From Bog-473 sp963840435 (GTDB lineage: Bacteria > Actinomycetota > Acidimicrobiia > Acidimicrobiales > RAAP-2), in the NCBI GenBank assembly GCA_963840435.1, contig CAWIYY010000020.1, positions 62,001 through 126,000 on the forward strand: 64,000 nt of DNA, read 5' to 3'. Below the pieces are notes generated by a model that did not search any database, was not told the origin of the DNA, and worked only from the letters and a program-made list of their open reading frames with translations. Shown one piece after another: positions 16,657 to 25,570 of the stretch (the stretch's first letter is position 1; every line of letters starts with the position of its first letter). A program made the position numbers and the translations under genes.

Positions 16657-17334
16657 GTGCAGCAAATACCACTGAGGACCGCTCGCGGCCGACCGAATAC
16701 GGGCGATGGGGACGACCCTCCGGGGGAGATCGCACCTGCGTTGCCTGACGAGATCTCAGGCGACTGGGCGTCAACTCCAGTCGAGGAGCAAAGGCGGCCG
16801 AACCGAAGGCGCCGACGATGGCTGCTCGCAGGGCTCGGAGTCGTCGTGCTGGTCGTCGCAGTCTTTGTGGCCGCGACGCTTCGGCTCATTGTGTACCCCG
16901 CGAGGGATCAACCGCGGCACGTCAACGCCATCGTGAGCTTCAATGGCAGTAACGAAGGAACCCGAGAGAGAGACGCAGTTTCGCTTGCCAAGAAGGGATA
17001 TGCCCCTGTCCTCCTCTTTTCCCAAGGGAGCGCCTACGCCGACACCTCATGCCCCAAGATTCCTCGGGTGTCGGTCGTGTGCTTCGTGGATGTCTCCGGC
17101 AACACCCGAGGCGAGGCGGAATTTGTAGGTCGCTACGCCGAACATCACCACTGGCACAGTTTGTTGCTCGTACCGGGCCGAGGCCAGGCCACGCGAGCCC
17201 GTCTGCTCACAGAGCGCTGCTTCTCAGGACAGCTGGACGTCGTTCCTGCAGACGAACCACGCCCTCCTCTTTCCCAGATCATTCACGAGTGGGGCGGTCT
17301 GTTCGATGCGTTTGCCATCCATCGAAGTTGTTGA
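16657..17334 (+). CDS. DUF218 (YdcF/SanA)-like single-pass membrane protein
   Basis: About 225 residues. A basic stretch (RRPNRRRRRWLLAG) leads into one transmembrane helix (LGVVVLVVAVFVAATLRLIV), leaving a short cytoplasmic N-terminus and an outer domain. That domain follows the DUF218 pattern: VNAIVSFNG, repeated small-residue strands, SGNTRGEAEFV (like NTxxNA) and LLLVPGRGQATRARLL (like VTSxYHxxRA). DUF218 proteins such as SanA and ElyC affect the envelope; their chemistry is unknown. The start is uncertain: TTG 16636 and GTG 16657 are both in frame, and I prefer the GTG because it follows the small ORF stop closely. It opens the tailoring group of the locus. Confidence 0.7.
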   Translation: MQQIPLRTARGRPNTGDGDDPPGEIAPALPDEISGDWASTPVEEQRRPNRRRRRWLLAGLGVVVLVVAVFVAATLRLIVYPARDQPRHVNAIVSFNGSNEGTRERDAVSLAKKGYAPVLLFSQGSAYADTSCPKIPRVSVVCFVDVSGNTRGEAEFVGRYAEHHHWHSLLLVPGRGQATRARLLTERCFSGQLDVVPADEPRPPLSQIIHEWGGLFDAFAIHRSC

Positions 17335-17858
17335 TTCGTCGATCGGTCCGGTGGCAACCTGCCGTCCCCTCGCCGGTGCGAGGCAGAAAGTGCACTCACA
17401 TTGAAATTTTTCAGGGCGTTAACACCGTGGGCGTGGTGCTGGAAATTCCGCCGGGCCGATCCGACAAAGATCCGACCAGAATCCGACCCAACAAGGTTGA
17501 CCTCGGGTCTGAAAGTCCCTTCTGGCGGAAAGCCGCGGCCAAGAAATGCAGGAGGGGCTCGTGACCGGGGAGCTCGGACCATGCTCGAAGCCGAAAACGC
17601 CTACGAAAAGGGGTTGCACGTATCGGAGCGACCTTTTGACGCTCACTACAGATGTGAGTTGTCGGTCTCGCATGGAAATCCTCTGCCCGCGGAGCGCGGG
17701 CGGACTGAGGCGCAAGGGCTGGGGATGACTCGGCTAATTCGCACGCCCGCGTGTCCATTTCTGGACGCTCCTTGGTATCAGATCCTCCTGGTCGCGCCTC
17801 TCCACCATGCATCGGAGCACGAAGTTCAGCGTGTAGCCCGTGGCACGGATTGACCTTT
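17335..17858. other. Gap of about 520 bases with three 11-bp direct repeats
   Basis: No recognisable gene lies here. Two overlapping frames with plausible ribosome-binding sites open at GTG 17561 (after AGGAGG) and ATG 17581 (after GGGGAG; about 90 residues, ending six bases before the methyltransferase ATG), but neither product resembles a known family. Three tandem 11-mers lie at 17458-17490. The promoter of the methyltransferase-ATP-grasp-monooxygenase group may be here. Confidence 0.5.
17458..17490 (+). repeat. Three tandem 11-bp repeats (RATCCGACMMR-like)
   Basis: GATCCGACAAA, GATCCGACCAG and AATCCGACCCA follow one another without a gap. An 11-bp period keeps the sites on one face of the helix, as in arrays of activator sites. 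SARP regulators are known to bind such 11-bp-spaced repeats, and a SARP-domain regulator is encoded at 37505-40879. Confidence 0.6.
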
Positions 17859-18818
17859 ATGCCGCCAACCCATTCCCACCTGAGTCGACTTGTCAGTAAG
17901 ACGCGGCGGATTCCGTCGCGGATCGGCAGAGCTCCTGCTTACATGGGACGCTTCGCTCGGGCCTTGAAGGCGGATCCAGTCGAGACCCTCCAGACGATTC
18001 CTGAGGCACTCTCGGGTCATTTGTTCGACGTCGCTGTCGACTACTCCGTGGAAGAGGACTTCGGACCCGCCTTCCATGAGCTACTCGGCCTTCCATGGCC
18101 GTGCGACGAACTCGACCACTTTCACGGTGTCTGGTCGGACATCGAAAGGGACCTGGCCAAGCTGGGACTCGCGTTCGGTCGCTGGACTTACGGGGAGTAC
18201 AGCGACGCTGACCCCGCATTGGGCGCCGTCACGTGGTGTGCCGTCCGGCACCTGCGTCCGAAGACGGTGATCGAGACCGGAGTTGCGCGGGGTGTGACGA
18301 GTCGGCTCATCCTCGAGGCCATGGCCCTGAACGGCCACGGTCACCTCTGGAGCGTGGATCTTCCTCACCCGTTACGCCCGGAGTTTCACCACGAGACTGC
18401 TTCAGCTGTCCCGGCAAACAGCCGAGACAGATGGACGTATGTCCGAGGCTCGAGCCGCAAACAGCTCCCCCCTCTTGTCTCACGCCTCGAGAAGGTGGAC
18501 ATGTTCGTGCATGACAGCCTTCACACAGCTCGCAACATGCGGTTCGAACTCAGAACGGTGTGGCCTGCAATAGACCAGGGGGGTCTCGTCCTCGTGGACG
18601 ACGTTGACAACCAGGCGTTTCGTGACTTCGTTCAAGAGTCGGGCGAACCCCCATCGACGGTTATGCGCTCGGGCGATGGACCGTGGAAGTTCGGCGCTGT
18701 GCGCAAGGACAATCGAACAAGGCAGGGTGGCCGACTCTCCGATGCTGTGCCTACATCGCTCTCGGCGAACCGAGAGATGGCCCACAAGACGGGCATCTCC
18801 AACGGACACGGAATCTGA
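17859..18818 (+). CDS. Class I SAM-dependent methyltransferase (Methyltransf_24/CmcI-like)
   Basis: From ATG 17859 the product has 319 residues. The SAM motif is TVIETGVARGVTSRLILEA; later KVDMFVHDSLHTARNMRFEL and LVLVDDVDNQAF form the D-S-x-H-T and D-D motifs seen in CmcI/rhamnosyl O-methyltransferase-type enzymes, which bind a metal. The N-terminal 90 residues form a helical extension. It is followed, eight bases after its stop, by the ATP-grasp gene. It likely O-methylates a sugar or a small-molecule decoration of the polysaccharide; the substrate is unknown. The frame opens upstream at 17751, but that part looks non-coding. Confidence 0.82.
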   Translation: MPPTHSHLSRLVSKTRRIPSRIGRAPAYMGRFARALKADPVETLQTIPEALSGHLFDVAVDYSVEEDFGPAFHELLGLPWPCDELDHFHGVWSDIERDLAKLGLAFGRWTYGEYSDADPALGAVTWCAVRHLRPKTVIETGVARGVTSRLILEAMALNGHGHLWSVDLPHPLRPEFHHETASAVPANSRDRWTYVRGSSRKQLPPLVSRLEKVDMFVHDSLHTARNMRFELRTVWPAIDQGGLVLVDDVDNQAFRDFVQESGEPPSTVMRSGDGPWKFGAVRKDNRTRQGGRLSDAVPTSLSANREMAHKTGISNGHGI

Positions 18819-18825
18819 GAGAGCG

Positions 18826-20107
18826 GTGACCTTGACCCACGATCGTTCCCGCGTGCCCATCGATGCCCTCGTCATCGACGGTCACGCGAGGCAAGCACTC
18901 GTCACCACCCGCACGCTGGGTCGCAGCGGATTGCGGGTCGCCACTGCTGAATGTTCCGATTTGTGTGATTCACGCTTTGGAGTCCCGACGTTTGCCTCTC
19001 GTTGGTCGGTGCAGACGAACCGACTCCCCAGCTACCACGACGACCCAGACGCCTACGCACGAGCAGTACTCGAGCTCGCCGATACCCACCCCACGCGCGT
19101 GGTGATCCCATCGATGGATGGTTCGATTTCGGCTCTCCGGTCGTGGCGGTCGTGCTTTGAACAACATGGCGTCAGGCTCGCGTCTTGCATCGGAGCAAGC
19201 ACTTGACGCGGCGAACGACAAGAAACGCACTCTCGCTTCTGCGGCCGAGCTGGGGATCCCGTGCCCGCGGACCATTCCGATTGACTGCGCCGAGGATACT
19301 CCGGCGGCTCTCGCTGAGGTGGGGTACCCGGCGGTCATTAAGCCAACCCAGTCCTGGGTCTCCAACGCCGACTGTGCGACTCGGGTGGTATCGAAAGCCG
19401 TGCTCAACGAAACCGAAGCCGTCCGCTACGTGGAACAACTCATCGAACTCGGTGGCTCACCAGTCATTCAGGAGATGGCTAATGGTCCTCGAGAGGCGGT
19501 AATGGTCTTCTACGCGCATGGCGAGGTTTGGGCGAAGTTCGCACAAGTGGCCTACCGCACAACACCGGTTCTTGGTGGAGTCTCGGTGGTGCGGGAGAGC
19601 ATTCCCATGCCAGCGGACCTGGAATCGGCCGCCTTGGCTCTGGTGCGCAATCTGGACCTGGAGGGCTGCTGCGAGGTCGAATTCCGCCGAGATGCTGCGG
19701 GTCGCCCTCTCTTGATGGAGATCAATGCTCGGATGTCCGGTTCGATCGAGGTGGCAGTTCGATCGGGTGTTCCCTTTCCTACTCTTTTCTGGCAGTGGGC
19801 GGCCGGTGAACCTCTGTCTGCCGTGTCGGGCTACCGCACCGGGATCAAGATGCGGTACTTGAAGGGCGACATGAAATGGCTGTGGGAGAACATCGGAAGC
19901 CGAGGAAGGCAACCGGACGGAGTGCCACCGCAGACGGCCATCGCGACCTTCGCGCGAGACTTCATGCACCGCCAGAGCTACGACTACATGGACAGACAGG
20001 ATCTTGGGCCCGCAATTGCAGCTCTGGCCGCCAATGTGACGCTCGCACGACGCAAGCTCACCAAGGACACAGACCGCCCGGCCCGTCCGATACCGACTCG
20101 AACCTGA
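18826..20107 (+). pseudogene. ATP-grasp ligase, split by a +1 frameshift
   Basis: The GTG at 18826 opens a pre-ATP-grasp N-domain (ALVIDGHARQALVTTRTLG) that ends by frameshift at a TGA at 19204-19206. The ATP-grasp domain continues in another frame from about 19180: LASEQALDAANDKKRTLAS, YPAVIKPTQSW, then CCEVEFRRD and LLMEINARMSGS, which carry the ATP- and metal-binding E and N residues. Removing one base near 19179 (GCG-T-CTT) restores about 426 residues. This is the carbamoyl-phosphate-synthase-like ATP-grasp class, whose members join a carboxylate to an amine or other nucleophile. Between a methyltransferase and a flavin monooxygenase it may attach an amino acid or acyl group to the polymer or make a diffusible product. 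Confidence 0.8.
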
Positions 20108-20122
20108 TTCCAAAGGAGCATC

Positions 20123-21415
20123 ATGGTGTCCAACACTGACGTTGCGATTATCGGAGCGGGCCCAAACGGACTTTCCGTGGCAGCCCACCTGCGGCAAGCG
20201 GGAGTCGAGTACAGGGCTTTCGGCCGCCCCATGGGTGCATGGCGATTCAACATGCCTGCGGGAATGCGCCTGAAGTCCGAACCCTACGCATCTGACTTTT
20301 CGGCGCCCCGTCCCGGCTTCCTGGCTCGCGACTACTGCAGCCAAGCGAACGAGGTCTACCACGAACGAGTTATTCCCCTGTCGCGGGAGCAGTTCATCGA
20401 TTACGGAACATGGTTCGCCGACGAGCTGGTTCCCGACATCGACGAGACCGAAGTCGTATCGCTGTCCAGGGACCCAGCGGGTGGCTTCTTGATCCGTACC
20501 GCCAATGACGAAAGCCTGAAAGCCAACAAGGTCGTGGTTGGGACGGGCATAATTCCGTTTGCCTACGTGCCGTCAGAATTTTCGCAACTGCCGAACGACC
20601 TGGTCACGCATTCGTCGGAACACTCCGACTTGGAACAGTTCCGCGGCAAGGAGGTCCTGATTCTTGGATCGGGCTCGTCAGCCCTCGAGACTGCAGCCCT
20701 GCTGCTCGAGCAGGGAACATCGGTAAAGATGGTCGCTCGCAACGACACCCTGTCGTGGCCTGTACCAAACCCAGCCAACCCAACCAGGCTGCAGCAGTTC
20801 CGGAGGCCTGTAGTTCGCCTGTGCGAAGGGTGGACTTGCTGGGCCTATGACCGGCTGCCCGATGTATTCAGGCATTTGCCGAAAGACACTCGAGTCGAGA
20901 AGAGCCTGAGCTTCCTGGGACCAGCGGGCGCCTGGTGGCTACGTGAGCGAGTCGAAGGCAAGGTGCCGATGCTCTTGGGTCACAATGTCCTTGACGTTGC
21001 CGCCGCGGGTGATCGTGTCCAACTCCAGCTGAGTAGCCCCACGGGGGCTGTAGTCACCGAGACGGCGGATCATGTCATTGCCGGGACGGGATTTCGATTC
21101 GATCTGACTCGTCTCACCTATCTCACGCCTTCCCTGCGTTCAGATGTCAAGGTGATTGCAGGCGCTCCAGTTCTGGATCACCACCTTGAGTCCAACGTGC
21201 CCGGACTCTTCTTCACCGGAGCTCTCGCTGCTCCCAGCTTGGGCCCACTCATGCGCTTCGTTGCGGGCACGCACTTCACGGCCCCGCGAATAGCGCATCG
21301 GCTTCGCGGCAAGAGGACCGTCCGATCTCTGCCCGTTTCTCGCGAATCTCAGTCCCGCAAACCCCACACTCAACAAGAAGAGGCGGCCCTCGGTTCAGCG
21401 CCAGGTCTGCCATAG
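20123..21415 (+). CDS. FAD-dependent monooxygenase-like flavoprotein
   Basis: The 430-residue protein starts at an ATG with AAAGGAG seven bases upstream. It has an FAD Rossmann motif at 11-16 (GAGPNG), a second nucleotide-binding motif near residue 178 (VLILGSGSSALETAALLLE) and the late motif VIAGTGFRFDL. Two dinucleotide sites with this spacing are typical of class B flavoprotein monooxygenases and N-hydroxylases that use NADPH and O2. It closes the tailoring group and follows the ATP-grasp gene by 15 bases. In polysaccharide loci, such a ligase-monooxygenase pairing is unusual and suggests an N- or C-hydroxylated decoration; the substrate is not deducible. Confidence 0.82.
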   Translation: MVSNTDVAIIGAGPNGLSVAAHLRQAGVEYRAFGRPMGAWRFNMPAGMRLKSEPYASDFSAPRPGFLARDYCSQANEVYHERVIPLSREQFIDYGTWFADELVPDIDETEVVSLSRDPAGGFLIRTANDESLKANKVVVGTGIIPFAYVPSEFSQLPNDLVTHSSEHSDLEQFRGKEVLILGSGSSALETAALLLEQGTSVKMVARNDTLSWPVPNPANPTRLQQFRRPVVRLCEGWTCWAYDRLPDVFRHLPKDTRVEKSLSFLGPAGAWWLRERVEGKVPMLLGHNVLDVAAAGDRVQLQLSSPTGAVVTETADHVIAGTGFRFDLTRLTYLTPSLRSDVKVIAGAPVLDHHLESNVPGLFFTGALAAPSLGPLMRFVAGTHFTAPRIAHRLRGKRTVRSLPVSRESQSRKPHTQQEEAALGSAPGLP

Positions 21416-22242
21416 GCGTCGGAAGGAAATCGGACACCCCGATCCACGCTTGTCTCACCAACTTGGATCGCCGTATCGACAGACGCAGGTGGTCGCCGAG
21501 TTGCAATGCACTGGGTTGAACTGGGTCATGCGTGGCATCGATAAGCCCTACTCTGCATCTCGGCGACAGCGCTTAGATTGATCCTTTACTCGCGTGATTT
21601 CAGTTCGTTGCTGGTAACGCAGGGTGCCCGAAGTCACTCCTACACCTTTCAGAAGGTCATCGCGTACGGGCGAGATCGAGCGCTGATCGTTGAAGACGAC
21701 ATCAGACTGCCGGCTGACCTCAATACCTTGACCGATGAGGTAGCCGCTGTCTGACAGGTGCAGAAATGGCGCTGTCAACGACGCACGCGCTCCCTCCTCT
21801 GGGGCGCCAGAGAATGAGCTCGGAGGTCTCGATTGAGCGAGCCTCGATCTTCATGTCCTGTCGCCGGCGATCGACGTTCATCGATTGACCAATTCGGGCC
21901 CGTGTCATCAGTCTCCCGATGCGCGAAGGAATACCCGGACAGCTTCCTCTCATTCGACTTATTGCAGACGACTTGGGTTTCACGTACGAAGAGGGCCTCT
22001 TCTAACCCAGTTCGCTGCCTCCCGTCGCAGCGCGTTTCCGTATAGCCCCGCCGGCAATCATGGAAGCTTCCCACCCTTCCCCGTCAACTGAACCATCCAC
22101 CAGTGGAGTTCGTCCCACTTCGAAGCTGAGAAACGACCGAGCGAGGCATCGCACTGCTGCTGACGTCCCGCCGAGTGCAGGAGAAGTGATCCTCGGTCTG
22201 AACTGATGTAGGCGCGCCGAGCCGTCAGTTCACTTGGAGGGT
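21416..22242. other. Decayed region of about 830 bases
   Basis: No intact gene is visible. It includes the GT25-like fragment at 21599-21754. A further short plus-strand frame, ending at the TAA near 22004, encodes a protein-like tail (MREGIPGQLPLIRLIADDL, then GFTYEEGLF) with no start context, possibly another remnant. The composition is less GC-rich than the flanks. Confidence 0.5.
21599..21754 (+). pseudogene. Fragment resembling a GT25-family glycosyltransferase
   Basis: A 51-codon frame ending at TGA 21752-21754 reads SHSYTFQKVIAYGRDRALIV, then EDDIRLPADLNTL. GT25 enzymes carry a serine/alanine-H-x-x-x-W/Y segment followed by a-L-I-x-E-D-D-x-x-x-P, which this matches in order and spacing. 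There is no upstream domain and the frame closes soon after, so it is a remnant. It supports the view that the middle of the locus has lost genes. Confidence 0.45.
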
Positions 22243-22608
22243 TTAACCCCAGAAGACGCCGGTGGGATCTAGGCCAATCTCATCGAGGATCGCAGTGATG
22301 GACCGGTTGGTGTCGAGGTCGAAGTACATCGTCCACTTGGCGTAGTGGTGCCGAAGCACAGGGTGCAAGTGCCGTCGCCCTCAATAGCCGTATCTGAGCG
22401 ATAGCTGTCTTGGTCCAGCCTCCGGGCGGACCCCCTCCAGACAGGCCCGGCACTCGTGGATGAAATTGGACTTGCCCCACCTCGAAACTTCGAGGCGGAC
22501 CTGGTCAGCGAACTTGGCCCGGACGCGGTCGCGGCACCAGCGTCTGACCTTCTCGACGTCGAGCTCGGGGAAGGACGATGCCACCGGAAGGGTAACGACC
22601 TCAGCCAA
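22243..22608 (-). pseudogene. DUF3024-like protein, interrupted
   Basis: A minus-strand frame starts at TTG 22608 (SSFPELDVEKVRRWCRDRV, then RLEVSRWGKSNFIHECRA) and stops at a TGA at 22382-22384. The family tail continues to 22243: KWTMYFDLDTNRSITAILDE, then IGLDPTGVFWG, close to the DUF3024 signature D-P-T-G-I-F-W-G. Between them the best match (GYEGDGTCTLCF) lies in another frame, so a +1 and a compensating -1 shift, or simply a nonsense codon, interrupt the gene. The function of DUF3024 is unknown; it often accompanies mobile or accessory DNA. Confidence 0.7.
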
Positions 22609-23014
22609 CCAGAAGCCTGCGTTCAGCGTGGTCAGTGACCTTGGCCGGTCCGAGCGGTCAGATCCGGCCTGCCCCGACTCGATCGTGTCCTTCGCCTGCC
22701 TGCCCTTCGTTTGACCCTCGAGGACGACGACTTCAGCGCCCAGGCCTGGGTCGACGAGAAGCTGTTGAGCGAGCTCTGAATCCTGCGCTTTCTCGACGAC
22801 GCCACCAATGTGCCGCTCATCGGAGCTATTCCACGAGGCCGCCAGCCTGGCTGCCCGCTGTCACCGCGCTGCGCTCGAGGGACTTTGGGTCACCAACGTG
22901 CCCGGCGATCCCCCTACCTGACCGCAGCCTGCGCGACTGGGACCGAGCCAACGCTGTCGATCACTCATTCATAGAGAAGCGGCCGCGTAGAACCGAGATA
23001 GACGCCGGCGCAGG
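22609..23014. other. Gap of about 400 bases, nothing recognised
   Basis: A plus-strand frame spans part of it and runs antisense into the flippase gene, but its composition and content look like a shadow. I see no RNA gene, repeat or clear promoter. Confidence 0.5.
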
Positions 23015-24419
23015 CTATCGAGTTCTTGACGACTCGGGAGTTCTCACCGGTTCGTTTCGCGGACTCAACAAGATGAGGAAGGTGGCGTTCCTCACAAGCC
23101 GTCGTCGAACAGCCTCAAGACTGGCGCCAGCTCGACCGCCAGGTTGGGAATGCGTCTCGTGAAACGTACGGCGAACCCGAGACTGCAACGTCAGGAATGC
23201 CGTCAGCGTGACGGCGGATGTCAGCAGATCTGCTGCTGCGGCGCCTGTCACCCCAAATGCGGTGGCCAACACACAAACGGCCGCTACCGAGAAGGCCAAT
23301 CTCACTAGCTGCAGCATGAAGAGCGGTCGGACCTGGCGTGTGGTGGTCAGGTTGAGAATCGGCCCCATGGAGAATGCGTAGATCGTGAGTGAGATTGCGA
23401 AGATCCGTGCGCAGGACGCGTACGCAACGAACTGGGGGCCGTACAGCAATCTGATCAGCGTTGGTGCGAATAGGAGAACCACCACGCCACACGCAGCTGC
23501 AGCCAGGACCACGGCCCCCGTCACGATGCGGGTCACTCTCGCCATGCCGACCCAGCCGCGCTCGGCAAAGTGCCGACTGGCTTCAGGCAGACCAAAGCTT
23601 CCACTGCCATTCAAGATCACATTCGTCGGTCCGGCCACCAGGGCTTGGGCGGCCTTTAGACCGCCGAGCGCCGCTGGGCCAAGCAGCGCACCAGCCACGA
23701 TCAGATAGAGCTGTTGTGCCCCCCAGTTCGCGGTACGTTCACTGGCCAGCCACCGGCTCGTCGGCCAACGTGAACGAAGGAACTCACCTCCCCCGCGGAA
23801 CGTCGGGCGTATTTTGAAATTGCCAGAAGCCAAAGAGTGAGGCGCCCGCGGCGCCGACGCCCCAGGCCGAGATGACGTCGAAGACAGAATGCAGGTCAAA
23901 GAGGAAGATTCCCGCGAAAGCCATTGCTTGGAAGGTGTTGAACACGAGGTCGTTGTGAAGGGACTTCTTTGGCTTCCCCTGCATGAAGCCGACCTGGCGC
24001 CAGTAATCCTGCAACTCGAGCACCAGCACCCACGGAGCCAACGCGAGAAGGCCCACTCCGAAGGTGTGTTGGCCGACGGCGAGGCACGTCGTGCCGACCG
24101 CGGCGACGAGGCACGCTGCTACCAAGCCAAAGGTCGCAACTCCGGCAACGCCCGCCCGAACGATCTCGTCGCTGTCGTCCCGACGCATATCGCCCAGAAT
24201 CACCATCGGCTCGGTGACCATGGCCCGATACTGCATCGTCAACAGGACCCAGACCGTAAAAGCAAGAGCGTAGGCACCCAGACCAGTGGGGCCACTGATT
24301 CGAGCAACCACGACTCCAACGACGAAATTGGATGCCGATGCCACGCCCTGGTCCATCATCGTCGTGGTGGCGCGATTCGCAGCGGCCCCGCGAACGGGCA
24401 ACCGCCCTCGTAGAGACAT
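23015..24419 (-). pseudogene. Wzx-type polysaccharide flippase, split by a +1 frameshift
   Basis: From ATG 24419 the frame encodes the first half of a MATE/MurJ-like oligosaccharide flippase with several hydrophobic helices (SNFVVGVVVARISGPTGLGA; WVLLTMQYRAMVTEPMVILG) and stops near 23784 after GFWQFQNTPDVPRGR. A second frame picks up at about 23815 (KIRPTFRGGGEFLRSRWPTS) and gives the second half (ANWGAQQLYLIVAGALLGPA; AFGVTGAAAADLLTSAVTLT). Dropping one T in CAA-T-TTC joins them into about 467 residues. The protein would flip lipid-linked repeat units across the membrane. It is transcribed opposite to the polymerase group next door. If truly broken, export of the polymer would fail unless another flippase exists. 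Confidence 0.82.
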
Positions 24420-24844
24420 ACCGGTTACCCGTCTCGGTCGTCGCGAGCAGGACGCTCGCTAGCCTGTGTACGAGTCATTGAGGTGGGGTTTTGGGGCGAG
24501 ATACGGAAAGAGAGAACGCCCGTACTGGTTAGAGCCCTTGCCCATTCGGTAGATACAGAGATTGAAATGCCGGTCGGCTGGGCTCCTTCGTGCCGCCGAT
24601 TCGTACTGTCGATTCCAGGCCGACTAGGTCGGATCAACCCCAGTTGCAGGGGCTTTTGAACGACGACTCCCTGGCCACGGGACTGTCCTACCGTCGATAG
24701 GCAAACGTCCCACTCCCACGTATCACCCGGCACCCTCGGGGCTCTGTCTAATCGTCAACTCAGTGAGCGCGTTGAGCGACACCTCAGTCGCCCATTCCGG
24801 GCTCGTCAACTCGTCACAATTATTGCCTCGGGGACCCGAACTCA
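24420..24844. promoter_or_regulatory. Divergent promoter region between the flippase and the LuxR/Wzz/Wzy group
   Basis: The 425-base gap separates a minus-strand flippase from a plus-strand regulator-led operon, so promoters for both must lie here. I could not assign -35/-10 boxes with confidence and see no long repeat or RNA structure. No convincing gene is present. Confidence 0.5.
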
Positions 24845-25570
24845 GTGCTCAACAGCGAACTATCTCAGTCGCAAGAACGAAGTGGGCCCTCGGATGGCCC
24901 TTCGGTCGCCGGGACAAAGATCTCGGTGGTCCTGGTCGTCGGTGAACGTCTCTTTGGTCTGGGATTGGCTCGGCTTCTTGGCGAGGACGACCGCATGCAT
25001 GTCATTGAGGTCTCCCAAGGCGAGCCGGAGCTGCTGGAGTTCTGTATCGCAGAGTCCGTCGACGTCGTCCTGATCGACCTGGAGCTCTCACAAGCCGACG
25101 GCATCGACCTTGTGCGGCTTCTCTCTTCGGAGTGCCCCACGGCCAAGACACTGATTTTGACGTCCAATCCCGATTGGCGCGTACGCCCAGCGATGATCGC
25201 CGGTGCCGCGGGCGTACTCCTGAAGGACTCCTCCCCCGAGGCGATCCAGGCCGCGGTGGTCTCTGTCCACCTGGGTGATCAGGTTCTCTGCAGCGAGGCG
25301 GCCCAATGGTTCCTCGGTGAAGAACGCCCTACCCATTTGACCCAACGGGAGTCAGATGTTCTGAGGATGATCGCGCAAGGCGCCAACAACGCGGAGATCG
25401 CTACGCAACTACAACTCGGTCAGAAGACGGTGCGCAACTACGTAAGCCGCCTGTACCGCAAACTCGACCTGAACAATCGCGCTCAGCTCGCCGTGTTCTT
25501 GGACCACACCGAGCCTGCGCACGCCGGGCGGACGGAGTCAGTAACTGAATCCACGGTGCGCAGCCAGTGA
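24845..25570 (+). CDS. LuxR/NarL-family response regulator
   Basis: The 241-residue protein has a receiver domain (about 25-145) with a phospho-acceptor candidate D78 (DVVLIDLELSQADGIDL) and a lysine in GVLLKDSS, and a LuxR helix-turn-helix (about 160-218: LTQRESDVLRMIAQGANNAE, then KTVRNYVSRLYRKLDLNN). It is more canonical than the regulator at 5389. Its stop overlaps the GTG of the first Wzz-like gene (GTGA), so it is co-transcribed with the chain-length and polymerase genes and probably autoregulates them. No histidine kinase is adjacent. Confidence 0.88.
   Translation: MLNSELSQSQERSGPSDGPSVAGTKISVVLVVGERLFGLGLARLLGEDDRMHVIEVSQGEPELLEFCIAESVDVVLIDLELSQADGIDLVRLLSSECPTAKTLILTSNPDWRVRPAMIAGAAGVLLKDSSPEAIQAAVVSVHLGDQVLCSEAAQWFLGEERPTHLTQRESDVLRMIAQGANNAEIATQLQLGQKTVRNYVSRLYRKLDLNNRAQLAVFLDHTEPAHAGRTESVTESTVRSQ

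Noticed and set aside
17401..17853. 150-codon ORF before the class I methyltransferase
   Set aside because: No domain recognised, competing frames overlap it, and the three 11-bp repeats lie within it; an upstream start for the methyltransferase itself is also unconvincing.
22635..23162. 175-codon plus-strand ORF antisense to the flippase end
   Set aside because: It overlaps a real membrane-protein gene and shows no family pattern.
3198..24419. Programmed +1 frameshifting as a shared mechanism
   Set aside because: The four junctions have no common slippery sequence or zero-frame stop at the shift site, so recoding is unlikely.
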